Shown here piece by piece: positions 35,101 through 46,844 of a stretch of 64,000 bases of DNA. Position 1 is the stretch's first letter. Every line of letters starts with the position of its first letter. A program made the position numbers and the translations under genes. Origin of the DNA: Pelecanus crispus. Lineage: Eukaryota; Chordata; Aves; Pelecaniformes; Pelecanidae. The stretch covers positions 15,539,397-15,603,396 of the forward strand of contig NC_134652.1 in NCBI RefSeq assembly GCF_030463565.1, written 5' to 3'. The notes under the pieces were generated by a model. It worked only from the letters and a program-made list of their open reading frames with translations. It did not search any database and was not told where the DNA came from.

Positions 35101-36497
35101 CTCTCCTTCCTGGAGAAGAAGAGAGTCTCTGAAGCACGAGCGTAACTAAACGTACAAGCAGCCATGTCCTTTGGCACAGGAAACCGGCACTCTTGCACTC
35201 TCCCAAGGATGCAGGGGGAAGGCATGCACCCGCAGCACACCAGGTGCTAAAGAGGGCTTTGAAGCAAGAAGTATTGTCATTCTGAATTCATGTCTAGACA
35301 AGATTTCTCCTCTTAGAAGTAGCCCAATTGAAATGGCCCAAGAGCATTGAGGCCTGTGCTCATAGATCAGGCTGCCATCCCCACTTGCGATCAGCAAAAC
35401 CACCTTCATGCTGGTGAGTGAGTCTCTGCTCCAACGGAGAAGGATGAGAATAAATCCAATCCCATCTCAGCTTCCCTCACTCACAGTATTTCAGGTTTCC
35501 AGTTCTTGTAGCATGCCTGCTCCTGCACAGTATGATACCCCATTACATTAACACACACACGTTATATGTGCATGATATTAAAGGTGACATTCCCAGCAAA
35601 TAAACATGACAGACTGCCATTGCTCTAGGCACCTAATTTAATTTCCTCTGGGATTTAAACCTTAGAAGCTCAAATTAAACAAATAGGCCCCGTTCACTTT
35701 ACATTTCAGACCTGAATCTAGAGTTTTCCTCCGATGCAGTTAAGCGATCTTATCAACAGGACACTGCACAGAGATCACAATGATGAAGCAGCTTATTCCC
35801 TTCCCAAAGGAAAACAGAGCCCTGCTGTTGTGCTGCAGCCATGGGAAAAGCCAACGCAATCTGGAAGGCAAACGAAGCCGTCCCATGCGCACTGAACAGG
35901 CCTTTTCTCCCATGAAATCTCTCAGATGGCATTGAGGAAGCGAAGGAGCTCTCCTGAGTGGCGGCGGGCATCCCGAGTGCTGCAGCGGCCAGGCGCTCGC
36001 AGCGCTGTGTTTTCACAGCTCTGTGCAAACACTCCTGCCGACCCAGCCTGCCGAAGCTGGTTTCAGGGTGTAGCTCAGCCTTTGTAATGGCTGTTTGCAG
36101 TACGAACAGGGAACGGCCCCGCCAGCCAGCTGCGGGTATCTGAAACATCTCCTTCAGTGCTGCACAGTCCTGCTGGCATCAGGATCTCCCTGACCTGACC
36201 CAGAGAGGCCTGGACACGTGCTATCCCATTGCTGGCAGATCCAGACTCCATTTTTTGTATGCTTTGAGGCTCTGTGACTGTTAGTCATGCTGCAGATGCT
36301 TGGAAGATGATGACTAGCCAAAAGATAAGTCCCTGTTTTCTACCACAGGCACCTACCACACATCTGAGGTCCGAAGTTTAGGTTCTCACCGCCTCACTAA
36401 TAGCTGCATGTGTCCAGACACGTTACAAAATACCAGACTAGGCTGTCTTATTCAGGTGGATGTGTTCAGGGAACACACAGGCTGCGTGCATGATGTC

Positions 36498-36510
36498 TCC
36501 CTCTCGTGGC
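36498..36510 (-). promoter_or_regulatory. Weak CTCF-core candidate
   Basis: TCCCTCTCGTGGC resembles the reverse complement of the CTCF core (CCCTCTGGTGGC type) with one central change. A single core match of this length is expected by chance in tens of kilobases. Confidence 0.15.
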
Positions 36511-36541
36511 AAGTCCCACCTGAGCTTGCTGAAACCTACTT

Positions 36542-36613
36542 CTTACCTACAGGGCTTACCTACAGGTCAACTGAAGGAGCTTCTGTTGAAGCTTTCGGTG
36601 TTGAAGCTTTCAT
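36542..36613 (+). repeat. Two adjacent short tandem duplications
   Basis: CTTACCTACAGG occurs twice at about 36542-36566 and TGTTGAAGCTTTC occurs twice at about 36584-36611, only 20 bases apart, in SUFU intron 10. Confidence 0.8.
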
Positions 36614-38254
36614 ACCCGCAGATAGTTGAGAAACCTTATTATGACTTGTTACAGGTACGTGGCTGCAAGTGTATGAAAACAGCCGAGATCTAAAAATGTA
36701 CACAAGGTCATGGGGCTCTAGACCAGTTCGGCTGACTTTGAAAGCAACCAGTTCTTAGTAAAACATTAAAGACTTTATAGTCAGCTTATAGATACCACCC
36801 CAGAGTTAACACCCCATCTCTCACTATAGGGTTCAACCCTACCATGAGAGCTTGAAATTCTCAGCGTGGGAAAGGCTGGCTGGAGCCAGAGGTCATACCG
36901 ATGTTGAAAGCCTGGCACAGCTGGCAAGACTTTGATTAAGGAAGACCCTCAGAAGCTGATCTAGGAATTGAACTGCAGCTCTGTCCAACTTCAGGAAACA
37001 TGCTTTGTCCAGGCTAAGATACAAGCTATTGGCCCAGGGACAACTAAGCAGGGGTGCTTTTACTGATAATACCCAATTTTCTTGCCTACCTAGAAACAAA
37101 CCAAACAATCCCACACTTTGCCCTAGTGCTTTGTTTGCATTAAACACAGCCACTTGCTTTTCTAGCAGGTTTGTCAAAGAAAGGAAACCATGTTTTATTA
37201 GTTCTGGACTTAGTACAGAGCTGGCTTGTATGGCTCAGCCAGAGAAGGTGGGGACACATTGCAATAAGCCCCTATGTAAACCATACCAACCCTTCTAAGA
37301 AACTGTTCATCCATCCAGGTGCTATGCCAGGAATGGGTGGAGCAGTTCTACCCTAAGCCACGTGTCATCTGTTACATCTGCAAATATCCAGCAACTTTTA
37401 GGAGCCCTTTGCCCTAAAAATGTTTCAGCTTAATTCCTGTCGACAGCACAGCAAAAAGTGAAGTTACAGTACGTCAGCATTTCCCACTGAAATTAAACAT
37501 TACCAGTAAAACCCCCTGATGAATCATGCTTTGTGCCACAAGCATCCCCCAGCCCATCTCTCTGCTCTCCCCTTGGCTTGGCCTTCTTCGCGCTGCTTTG
37601 CTTTGACTGCAAGTGGTTCACGGCAGAGGCCTTGTCACTGTATCTTTCTACGTCACGCCCAGCCCTGACACTGTCATAAGAAGTCACCTTGCTGCCTGAA
37701 TCCACCACAGCTCTCATTACAGCCTCAAAGGTACCAGTATTGCAACAAACACCTTTGATGGGAAATTCCACTGTTGCTCTTCCAGGAGATTCACAACCCT
37801 CCTTGTAAAGGAAAAACATCCACTCACAGATGCCTCAGGGACCCTATTGCTTCACACCGCGATGTTACAATCCCAGAAGAGGAAGTATATGATGATGCTG
37901 AAAGATTTTGACCTTGTGGGATCTCTCCATGACATTCCCAACTACAAGGCTGATCCCAGGGACCTGAGCTCCTCAGAGCCCAGCCTGATGAGATCTGTCT
38001 TGCAGACAGGGCTGCTTTGAGTGAACGCATGAAGTTTGGCTCAGCTGGGGAGAGGGCTGACGAGGGAGCCAAGACAACAGGCAATACCAATTCTTTCAGA
38101 GTGAAAAAGCAAAGGAAGAACAGTCACTTCAGGGAATGCTCCAAGTGGGTGGAAGAAAACCTACACAAAGTAGCCAAAATATAGTTTGAGTAGCAAGGGA
38201 GGGGCATTAGGTAGCAGGATAGTCAGTCGGCTTAAGAAGGATGAAAGAACTTGA

Positions 38255-38350
38255 CTCATCCAAAACTAGCCTGGACAAAGTACTAGAGAACACGCCGCAG
38301 GAGAGTTGATACAGGGAGGATCATGATGACCTAACGGGACATTTCTAACC
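38255..38350 (+). mobile_element. CR1/L3-like LINE 3' relic
   Basis: CTAGCCTGGACAAAGTACTA, then GGGAGGATCATGATGACC and TAACGGGACATTTCTAACCC follow the pattern of CR1 3' ends (slightly garbled TGGACTAGATGACC...GGTCCCTTCCAACCC). It is strongly decayed and lies in SUFU intron 10. Confidence 0.5.
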
Positions 38351-40889
38351 CAGTGTGCCAGTGTTTGCCAGTGTCTCATTCAGCAGTGAGGAAGAAAACC
38401 ACAAAGGGATAATGCAGTGAGGTTCTGAGGAGTGCTTGGGAAGACAATAGACTTACTGGAGAAGTGTTAGCTTAGATTTCCTAGACCTGCTCAAAAATTT
38501 GGGGAAAGCCACCCAAAAGATTCTGAAAAAGTTTTTCTTGGGGTAGATGCATAAAACTGCTTTGGAGAAGAGCAGGTTGTAGTTGTATATGACTCATACC
38601 AGCTTGTGGGTGTTGTCCTTAAACTCACCATACTAGGCATAACACATCTATTCAAGTTTGGGGAGACCAAAATCAATCCCTATCTCTTCAGGAGAGGACT
38701 CGACCCATAGCTGCCACTTACAAGCAAGCATCTGAAGCATCAGAGTAGCTCTTTCAAACGTTGCTTTGAACCTCTGCTGCTGCCATTATGCCAACGTGCA
38801 TAAATGATTTAACATGTGGTATAGCAGAGAGAAGAACCAGATGTGCTCATTTCCAGGGAAATGTCCTAACTCTACCGGAACAGAGTCATTCTCTTGTGCT
38901 CTCTGTCTCTGTGACTAATTCAGTATTTTATATGATGTGGAACCAGTCCAATTGGATGAGCTGAGGAAGAACCAAAATACCCTATAGTTGTGCCCAGAAA
39001 GCCAAGAAGTAGAAATAGGGGTTCAAGTAAAAGGAAAGGAATAAAATCTGAGTTTCCCATATCATATCTGAGTGTTTTATCCCTCAAATATTGATTAGAG
39101 AAGACAAAACTTCTAACAACTCCAGCTCCATTCTGCAAAACTAGATATTTTTTTTCTGTTTTTATTTAAAAAACCCTTCTATTTCTGGTTTCATTCAACA
39201 CAAAAGGTTTTTTTTTCAGCTTTTTGTCTCTTTAAGGCTTTTGTTTCAGCAAGAAAAACTGAAAATATTTAAAGATTGGGCTCAGTCTGATCTTCTTTCC
39301 CAGATTTTTCACTTAGGTTGCCAAACCAAAAGAATGGATTTTCCCCATGACCCTGCTCACAGTAATTCTCCCCTGCCCCCCGCAACTGCCAGCATAGATA
39401 GCGCATGTTGATAGTTCTGAATGCTGGATGCTTCCCACAGCCTCCATGTACCTATCCTGCCTACAGGCACATTTAACATTTTCTATGAGAAGTTTGACCT
39501 TGCCGTCCTAAGTCTCAACTTATTTTTCCATGCTGGATGCCTTGGTTTTGATTTTTTTGAAAAGGCTTTTAAGGGAAAAGGAATCAAGTTATCTCAGAGA
39601 GGTATTTTGGAAAAAGTATTTTTTGACAGTACTAACAAATGCATATGATCATTTTTGTCGCAAAGCACAAGAACTACCCCTTATGAGGAGGGCGACAAAG
39701 ATTAGCAAAAAAGTGCTCTGGAGGTCAAGGGAAAGTCTTTCTCCCCGTCGTGAAAATGGTTTGCTGAATCAGAAGCCTCTGAAAGTCAGTTCGTTCATAG
39801 CCTTTCAGAGAAAGGCAGAAAAATGTACTGAAGAGCCCTTCTTCATTGAGCATGTCCCAGCCCAAGGCAGCTCTGCCCCAAACACAGGGCAGAGGTAGCT
39901 AAGGAGTAGTTTTTCCTCTGATCATTCCTCTGAGCAGCGAGGGATTGCTATGGCACCAGGCACATCAGGACTAAAGGCAGGGAAACTCTCCAGCGCTCTC
40001 AGCGTTTCTGCTGGAAGTCAGGCTGTGTGGAGGAGGAGGAGAAGGAATTTGCCAACTTGAATGAAGGGGAGGAGAGGAAAGCAGAGACAGGCCAGGATGA
40101 GGGGAAGACAGAGACACAGAAAAACAGCATGGAGGGCAGATCAGAGGCCAAAGCCAGAGGCGACACAAAGGGCAGGGAGACTGGAGGAGAACCCCATTTA
40201 CAGTCTCAGCATCCACACGCAGTCTGCCGGATGTTGTGAACCTACTGGCATGGGAGGCGAGCAAGGAGCACCCTCCAGCAGCGGCTGGTGCCAGGGGATG
40301 ATACCCCACCGCTGCTGTGAGCTCCTCAGCTCATGCGGAGACACAGACCTTGTGCTGAGAATCAGAGGGTGCCAACTGCAAATGAACCATGGCCTCCATC
40401 TGCCTAACAGGATTAATTCTGCAAGTGAGTAAATTACCTGGAAAAAAATCCTCTACACGCAGAGACCAGCGACATCGGGCATACAAAACCTTGGAAATGG
40501 CTGCACAGGGACTGCCTGCCCCATGCTAATTTGGCCCCAGCGTACGTCTGCTGAAACAAATCTGTAATCACAGGATTGCCTGCAGATTTTCTCCCACAAG
40601 ACCTCTGCCCTGCTCAGTCCTCAGGATGGTTCTGCTCACTGAATGCAGCATTAGTCATCATTTCTTTTTATTATCATTCATGTTGTTTCCCTGTTCCCTC
40701 CTACTCTCTTCCCCTTTATTTAGTACGCTCCATCCGACTACTGCCAGCATGGATTAAACTGGAAGTACCTAATCTTACTGTCCTTACCACTCTCGCAGCC
40801 TCTGACGTGCTTAGCCTCACATTTCTGTGAGGCAGGGAAGTGCTCCTCTCCGTGCAGCAGATGGGGGAGGGAGGCTAGAAGAAGCTAAG

Positions 40890-40985
40890 AGACCTAACAA
40901 AGTCACGGAGAAAATCTGCAAGAGCAGGGAGCTGAACATGGGTCTTTGACTCCCAATCTGACCCCCTACTCTGGAGAGATCCTTT
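40890..40985 (+). mobile_element. MIR-like (CORE-SINE) relic
   Basis: AGCTAAGAGACCTAACAAAG, TCACGGAGAAA, then AGCAGGGAGCTGAACATGGG and TGACTCCCAATCTGACCCCC follow the right half of MIR: protected-site phrase, 'gcagagc...gaacccaggt' and 'gactcc...gcccatgctc'. Heavily diverged. Confidence 0.5.
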
Positions 40986-42852
40986 CTCTCTCCTGACCTG
41001 CAAGAATGAATTTTAATCTCTTCCTGAAATTGTTTCTGGTATTCATCTGTGGAGCTGGAATGCTTGGCAAGCACTGAATTAATCTTCACAGGATGACTGG
41101 AAGAAGGTTTTCCTGAACAGACAAGGGGAAATTAGTGAAGAGAAAACTGAGTCTGAATGTCCACTTCTTGCGGGTGCCCATCTCAAGACTTGCAGGTCCC
41201 CATTTTCCAGCCCACTCAGCCCTGCAGGGTACAGGGGTATCTGCAGAGGAATTCCTCCCGGCCTCCTCCTGCTGCTGGGAACATAAGAACAGACCTCAGG
41301 TCTCAAGCCGACCGTCCAGAAAACAAGGAACACAAACTCACTTGCCACCTAAGAACATTTTAGCTTAAGACTCTGGAATAGCATTGAGAAAGAACACAGC
41401 AGTAGAGGCAGGGACAGGATCCAATTCTCCAGGGCAACATTTAACAGGCTTCGCCATGAGACTATTGTGATTTTTCTGCAATTACCTGCCTCATTCAGTA
41501 CACACCTTCTAATTTTGACAAACGAACAAAATGGAAGTTCTATACACAAGAGTCTACTTTACTCTACACTCCTGATTCATCCCCCAAACACGCTGCAACT
41601 TTGTGCACTGAATAAGGCACGCATACTATGTAAAAAATATATATGATCCTTCAATTAAATATAGTCTTGAAATACACATGTGTAACAGGGGCAAGGCTAA
41701 AGTGCAGATATATTTCTTAAATTCTGTGTGCTAGGTTTTGCAGTTAATGAGGACTCTTTAACTATAGGTTTGTTTTTACTGCACTGTATTGGCTTGTCAG
41801 AGTCTGCAGCAATATCTGATGCGTAACATGTACGTTGCACATGATCAAAGACCTGAGTGTCATCTTCTTCCCTAGAACAATGACTGCCTAAAGCAGCAGG
41901 AGCAGAAATTATCTAAAGGTAGGGTTAAACAAACCTCCTTCTCCCCTCTGGGGAGAGTAAGCAGTCCAGGTGAGCAAGGTAGGAGGGGAGAACAGTCTGC
42001 TTTGTGCTAGATGGGCAGAGAGCTCCACATAAAAGCAGAGGAGCTTTGCAGAAGCATGTCCTGACTCCCATCACTGGAGACTTAATGATGGTAATTCCCA
42101 AAGGATGATGCATACTGACAGGCTTTGACACAAACTACCCCAGGATAATATTAATATGTATTAAAGGCTCAGGCAACTTTATTGGGCCAGGCTTGATCAG
42201 TAACACATTTCAACAGAGTGTCTCTATCATCTGCTGGAACATAAGGGAGGGAGGGAGAACACGCACAACCTCACCCTGCTTTGGGCAGGTTTAGAGACAA
42301 ACAAGGTTGATCTGTGATGAATTGCATGCTTGTCACAGCTCATATGTTGGACCAAGAACCTTGGACACTCCACCACAAATACAAATGTCACTGTGGGGCA
42401 GTTAATGTCAAAGTCTGTCTGCATGATCAGCATCCTTAACCCTCCAACATGGGGCCAGACACCTCCTGCACAGCCTTTCCCTGTGCATCTGGAACATCTA
42501 CCCCTTGGAAAGGAGAGGAGAGGTGCTCAGGAGGCACTGTGGGGGCTCTGCTGTCACAGCACTGGGGGAAGGGGAAGTGGAAGAACGAACCGCGGAAGCC
42601 TTTGATCATGTGTAATGTTAATGCAAGTGTTACACATCAGAGACTTTGCCACGGTAACTAGCATATAAACAGGAGTCTAGTGTTAACAAGGAGGACTTCT
42701 TGAATATGTTTGTACATTTCTGAGTCAAAGCAATTTCCCTATTCAACAATACATGACACAGTGGAAGAAGTTCAGAAATAAACCAGCCTGACATGCTTAG
42801 ACCTTTAATAGAATTTAGCTTCTTAGAACTAATTAAATGTTACTTAAATGGG

Positions 42853-42868
42853 AAAAAAAAAAAAAAAA
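42853..42868 (+). repeat. Poly-A run (A16)
   Basis: Simple A16 tract in SUFU intron 10. Confidence 0.95.
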
Positions 42869-45394
42869 TCCAAGTACTTGGGAAAGGTGCCAATTTGACA
42901 GCTCTGGAGAATGAAATAATCTAATCATCCCCAGAGCATGGGCAGCAGCAGGACAGGCATCCCCTACTAACGTGCCTCAAACGTGACCTGGAAAGACTGT
43001 CGATAGAAATGGGCGTACAATCTCTGTGATCTAATGACTCCTTGCCTTTTCTGCTGAGACTGCTAAAACAGCTCCTGCCGAGTACCAGCTGTGGCGGTGA
43101 TACGGACACCTGTCTGCTAGGAATGGCGCTGGGACCTGCCAAACTCCTGTCGTCTGCTAACCCTCCACTGGAGCCCAGCGACTCTCAGCTCATTGCTCAG
43201 CCCGGGCAGCGGGGGCTGACAGGCTGTGCAGCAGCCCTCCGGCCTGTCCCACCTTGGACACGCTCCACTCCAGCCCACAAGATCTAAACAGGAGGTACTG
43301 TGTTTAGTCTGCAGGTTTGGGCTTTTGCTGTACCAAAGCTCAGGCTCAGGAGGACCCACTCTCTGGCTGCTGCAGAGTCGAGGCCAGATTTTTCAGGCTC
43401 TTATTCCTCCCTGAAGATAGGGAAAAAGTCCACAGGAGGAGATGCCTGCCTTCTCTCTTCCTCTCCACAGTCCCTCCATTTACTTGTCTTTGCAACAAGC
43501 CCCTGCATTGCAGTGATCTGCTTTCAGCCACCAACTCTCCTTGGAGCTCATCGCTGCGCCCGGGGTCCCAAGCGAGGGAGGAGGAAAATCCTCTCTGGGC
43601 CTTGCTGTGAAAGCTTGGCGGGGCTTGCCAACTTGGCCAGCCCAGGCTGCAAGGGACTAAACCAAACACAGCTCGCCTCCTTGGAAATTTTATGCACCAC
43701 AACTTCTTTTACTTCTGAAGTAAAGCCACATGAACCTCCCTCCTCCGCTCCCAACACCACAAGGGACTGCTGAGCACGGATCAAGCCTCCCATTGCATAT
43801 TAAGCCAAGAGCCTCAGACACTCCCACACATATCTCACACAACCGGGTGCTCCTCCTCTTGTCCCAGGCTGCTTTTAGCCTCCCTTCCTCCCCCACCCAG
43901 TCTGTCCTCCTTCATTCTCATCACAGGTCGGGGCAGGAGCCAGCAGCAGAGCTGGTCACATCAGACAAGAAGATCCAATAAGTTGACCTTGTGTAGGAGA
44001 CAGAGGGAACTTGCTTCTCTCTACCCCTCAGAAGCCAGCAATTCTCCACCTTTCCCTCCCACTTACTCCAAAAAACTTCCATAACTTTCAGCAGGCATGG
44101 AAGCAAACAGGTTCATAAGGGTTAATATTAGTTACATGTCTGAATGGTGACCTAATTATTGCTATTCTTCACTGTTTAGAGGTTACCTGACTACACTACA
44201 CATCAATACATTTTGAGATGTGATGTAAATGCAAACAAATACTCTTATGTTTGGAGTTGACACAGTCACAAGATCCTGTGTATCGTGTGTTGGCAAGCAC
44301 AGGAACCAACAGCAAATGACCCACCCTTAAACCTGACCGTTTGCTGTTAATCATTACAGGAGTGTTGCACTTTCCAGTCAGTACAATCAAAGCACACAAG
44401 CTCTTTGAAAATCCCTACACAGAAGATGATTCTAGCCAAGATCAGCTCCTTTACAAGTCGTACAGATTTCAAGGTATGATGTCCTCCAGACGTATGAATA
44501 CGGGCAGTGGAATGCCTTGGAAACAAGTCACTGGAAGGTTAACTGCAACGCTGCAATGCTAAAACAATCCCCTGCCTTACAAACAGAAGGGGAGGCAGGA
44601 ATGCCACAGTAACAGGGAATGCAGAGACATACTGCACGCATGTAGTCTCTCAGAGATGGGCTTTTCTGAACAAATGCATTCCCCAAAGCTTTTTTCTTTT
44701 CACAATATGTTTATAACCATGAAGAAATTCAAGGTTAGAATAGTGCTATGCCATCATATCATTAGTGCATCACTGCTCTGTAGGGCTGACCCCCAGCACC
44801 AAGCAGATGGGGAGTTTCCAAGGAAAATCTGTGATACAGAAAAAATCCGGGTGCAGAAAATGTGTGGGTGCTTCAAGCAACCACGAGCTTTTGTCAAAGA
44901 ATCAATAGGAGAGAGCTAAAACTGAAAGAAGCTGTGCTCTCTGTGCTGCTCTCCTGTTAGGGATGACGTAAAACTGTGATCTTGGCTCTGTAGGATCACA
45001 GTCCCACAGCTTTCTAGCTCTTCCGCCCTGGCTCCATTCTTGTTTAGGTCATTCCACTCTGCCTCCCCAAATTCCTTTCTGGAAGAAATCAAGAGTAAAT
45101 ACAGCCTGTAAAGTGTTCACTGACTCCAGGAAATGGACACTAGTGTATTCACAGATGATTTTTGAACTTTCCAGCCACTGCTTATCAATTTGAGTTCCAT
45201 TAATATAAATAGTAACTTTTCACCATTATTTTTTGAGTCCATAATTACTGAAAATATTACACAAGAGCTATGAGAGATGTTGCAGCAGAAAATACAGGTT
45301 TTTTACACTTTTAAACCACATAAGCCCTCAGCAGGATCATTTTTAGAACACAGTAAAGGAGGAAGGGGGAGAAAAAGGAAGGAGGCTTGCTCAC

Positions 45395-45533
45395 TTGTAA
45401 CCAAGGTCCATGTGCTGCATAGGGGTGCTCTTCTGTAGCAAAGGCTCCTTCTACTCCTGTTGATACAAACGTGATTGCTGTATCCCCTGTAATACTTTTA
45501 TATGTAAAGTGCCGTCCATGTAAGAGCCTTCCC
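45395..45533 (-). CDS. SUFU: SUFU exon 10 (residues 386-432)
   Basis: This 139-nt exon follows TTTTATTCCCCAG and ends TTACAA|GTGAGC in phase 0. It encodes GRLLHGRHFTYKSITGDTAI and on to HGPWLQ. It belongs to the C-terminal domain that closes on the GLI SYGHL peptide together with the N-terminal domain. The only change I see against human from memory is Thr for Met in the GDxAI segment. It lies 1176 nt from exon 9, making intron 9 the shortest complete intron here. Confidence 0.97.
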
Positions 45534-46709
45534 CTGGGGAATAAAACATACGTGCGTGAATTGAGAGGGTGTGGGCAGCATTCAACAAAATGATGAAGAT
45601 ATATCACTATAGCTTCTGCCATCAGCATGGGAAACCATTTTGAAGGCAGCAACTATTAATTTTTCAGGAATATATAAATGATGTGCTCCACAAAGCAGGT
45701 CACAAGCCTCCTTCTGAGGCAGGGAGTTCCTCCTTATCTCTCCCTGTTAATCTCAGGGCCTTATTACAGAACTAGAATACATCTAAGTCCCACTGCATGA
45801 CCACCCCTATGATGAGGTGCTGATGTATGTAAGGGCAGGGGACTGCCAGTCTTTCAGTAACATGAAAACTGCAGAAAGGAATCCAGACTCCACATCATGT
45901 GGGAATGTGAAGATGCATTTCTAAGCAGGTTCATCGGTGGGGCCAAACTTACCTACCATGACAACACCTAGTGATCTGTTTCCCTGGTGCTTGACAAATG
46001 TAACCTGCTATTACTTAAGCAAATGCCTAGAAAATATACAGACATGACCATCTACAGTATCACTTCCCTTTTTTTCATTCAGTGCTTTCCACAGGGAAAA
46101 TCATGGCTCTGGTACTTAGACTCAGAGCATGTGTGACATGCATGCATGGCCTCCAACATGCAAGGGGGAAAACCTCCACAGGTATTTTTAAAAATAGTGC
46201 TGACTGAAATTGTGGAAACGTAGAAAAGTCACTTACAGTAGTATGCACAGCCTGAACCTTCAAATGACAATGTATGCATGCAATGTTTTGTTCTTTCAAT
46301 CATGCAAGTGACATAATTTGTCTAAAAAACACACTTGCATGCATAAACTGACTGCAAACAGGCTTTGCACAACCACTCATGTCTAAGTCCATAAGCCAGA
46401 ATTAACAACTTCAGTTTTCTTTGACAGAATATAGTAAAACATCCTTTCTTTATCACAGAGTTGCCAGCATTAGACTAATAAAAAAATCCCTATACTAACC
46501 CTGTCCTATTTCAGCACTCAAAATACACTGGAGGACATAAAAAGAATGAACGCACATGCAAAGAATCATCTGTTTCTAATGTGTTCTGGCAAAATATCTC
46601 AGCTCTGGCCTTTAAAGACCCATTGCATGCATGTCTGTATGGTGAAACAATGCCACAAGGCAAAAGCGGCATGTTAGCACAAGCTGAGGAGGAGGACGGC
46701 TTCACTCAC
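45534..46709 (-). other. SUFU: SUFU intron 9
   Basis: A 1.2-kb AT-rich intron, GTGAGT to CCCCAG. I see no coding frame or clear repeat in it. Confidence 0.92.
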
Positions 46710-46844
46710 CTTAGACAGAGGGGAATGAGAGCTCCGGACTCCTGGTTAAATTTCAGGTGTACGCTCTCCAGCTGTCTCGTGCGGATTAGCTCATGAGGAA
46801 TGATAGCTGCTGAGCTCTCACTTTCTAAACTGTCCTTACGGCTT
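46710..46844 (-). CDS. SUFU: SUFU exon 9 (residues 341-386)
   Basis: This 135-nt exon follows TCTCTTCTCTTAG and ends CTAAG|GTGAGT. The sequence SRKDSLESESSAAIIPHEL holds the two regulatory serines, Ser342 (GSK3-beta) and Ser346 (PKA), which stabilise SUFU when phosphorylated in mammals. Ser352, reported to control FBXL17 recognition, is also present. Against human as I remember it, the Asp350 and Thr353 positions are Glu and Ala. The rest (IRTRQLESVHLKFNQESGAL) enters the folded C-terminal domain and is essentially unchanged. The last codon, Arg, is split across the intron. Confidence 0.97.

Larger units (their letters stand above)
32189..45394 (-). other. SUFU: SUFU intron 10
   Basis: This 13.2-kb intron runs from donor GTGAGC to acceptor TTTGCAG. 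It holds a CR1-like relic (38255-38350), a MIR-like relic (40890-40985), paired short tandem duplications (36542-36613) and a poly-A tract (42853-42868). Open frames such as plus 33171-33743 and its minus counterpart overlap each other and are low-complexity Ser/Pro-rich reads. I call no nested gene. Confidence 0.9.
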
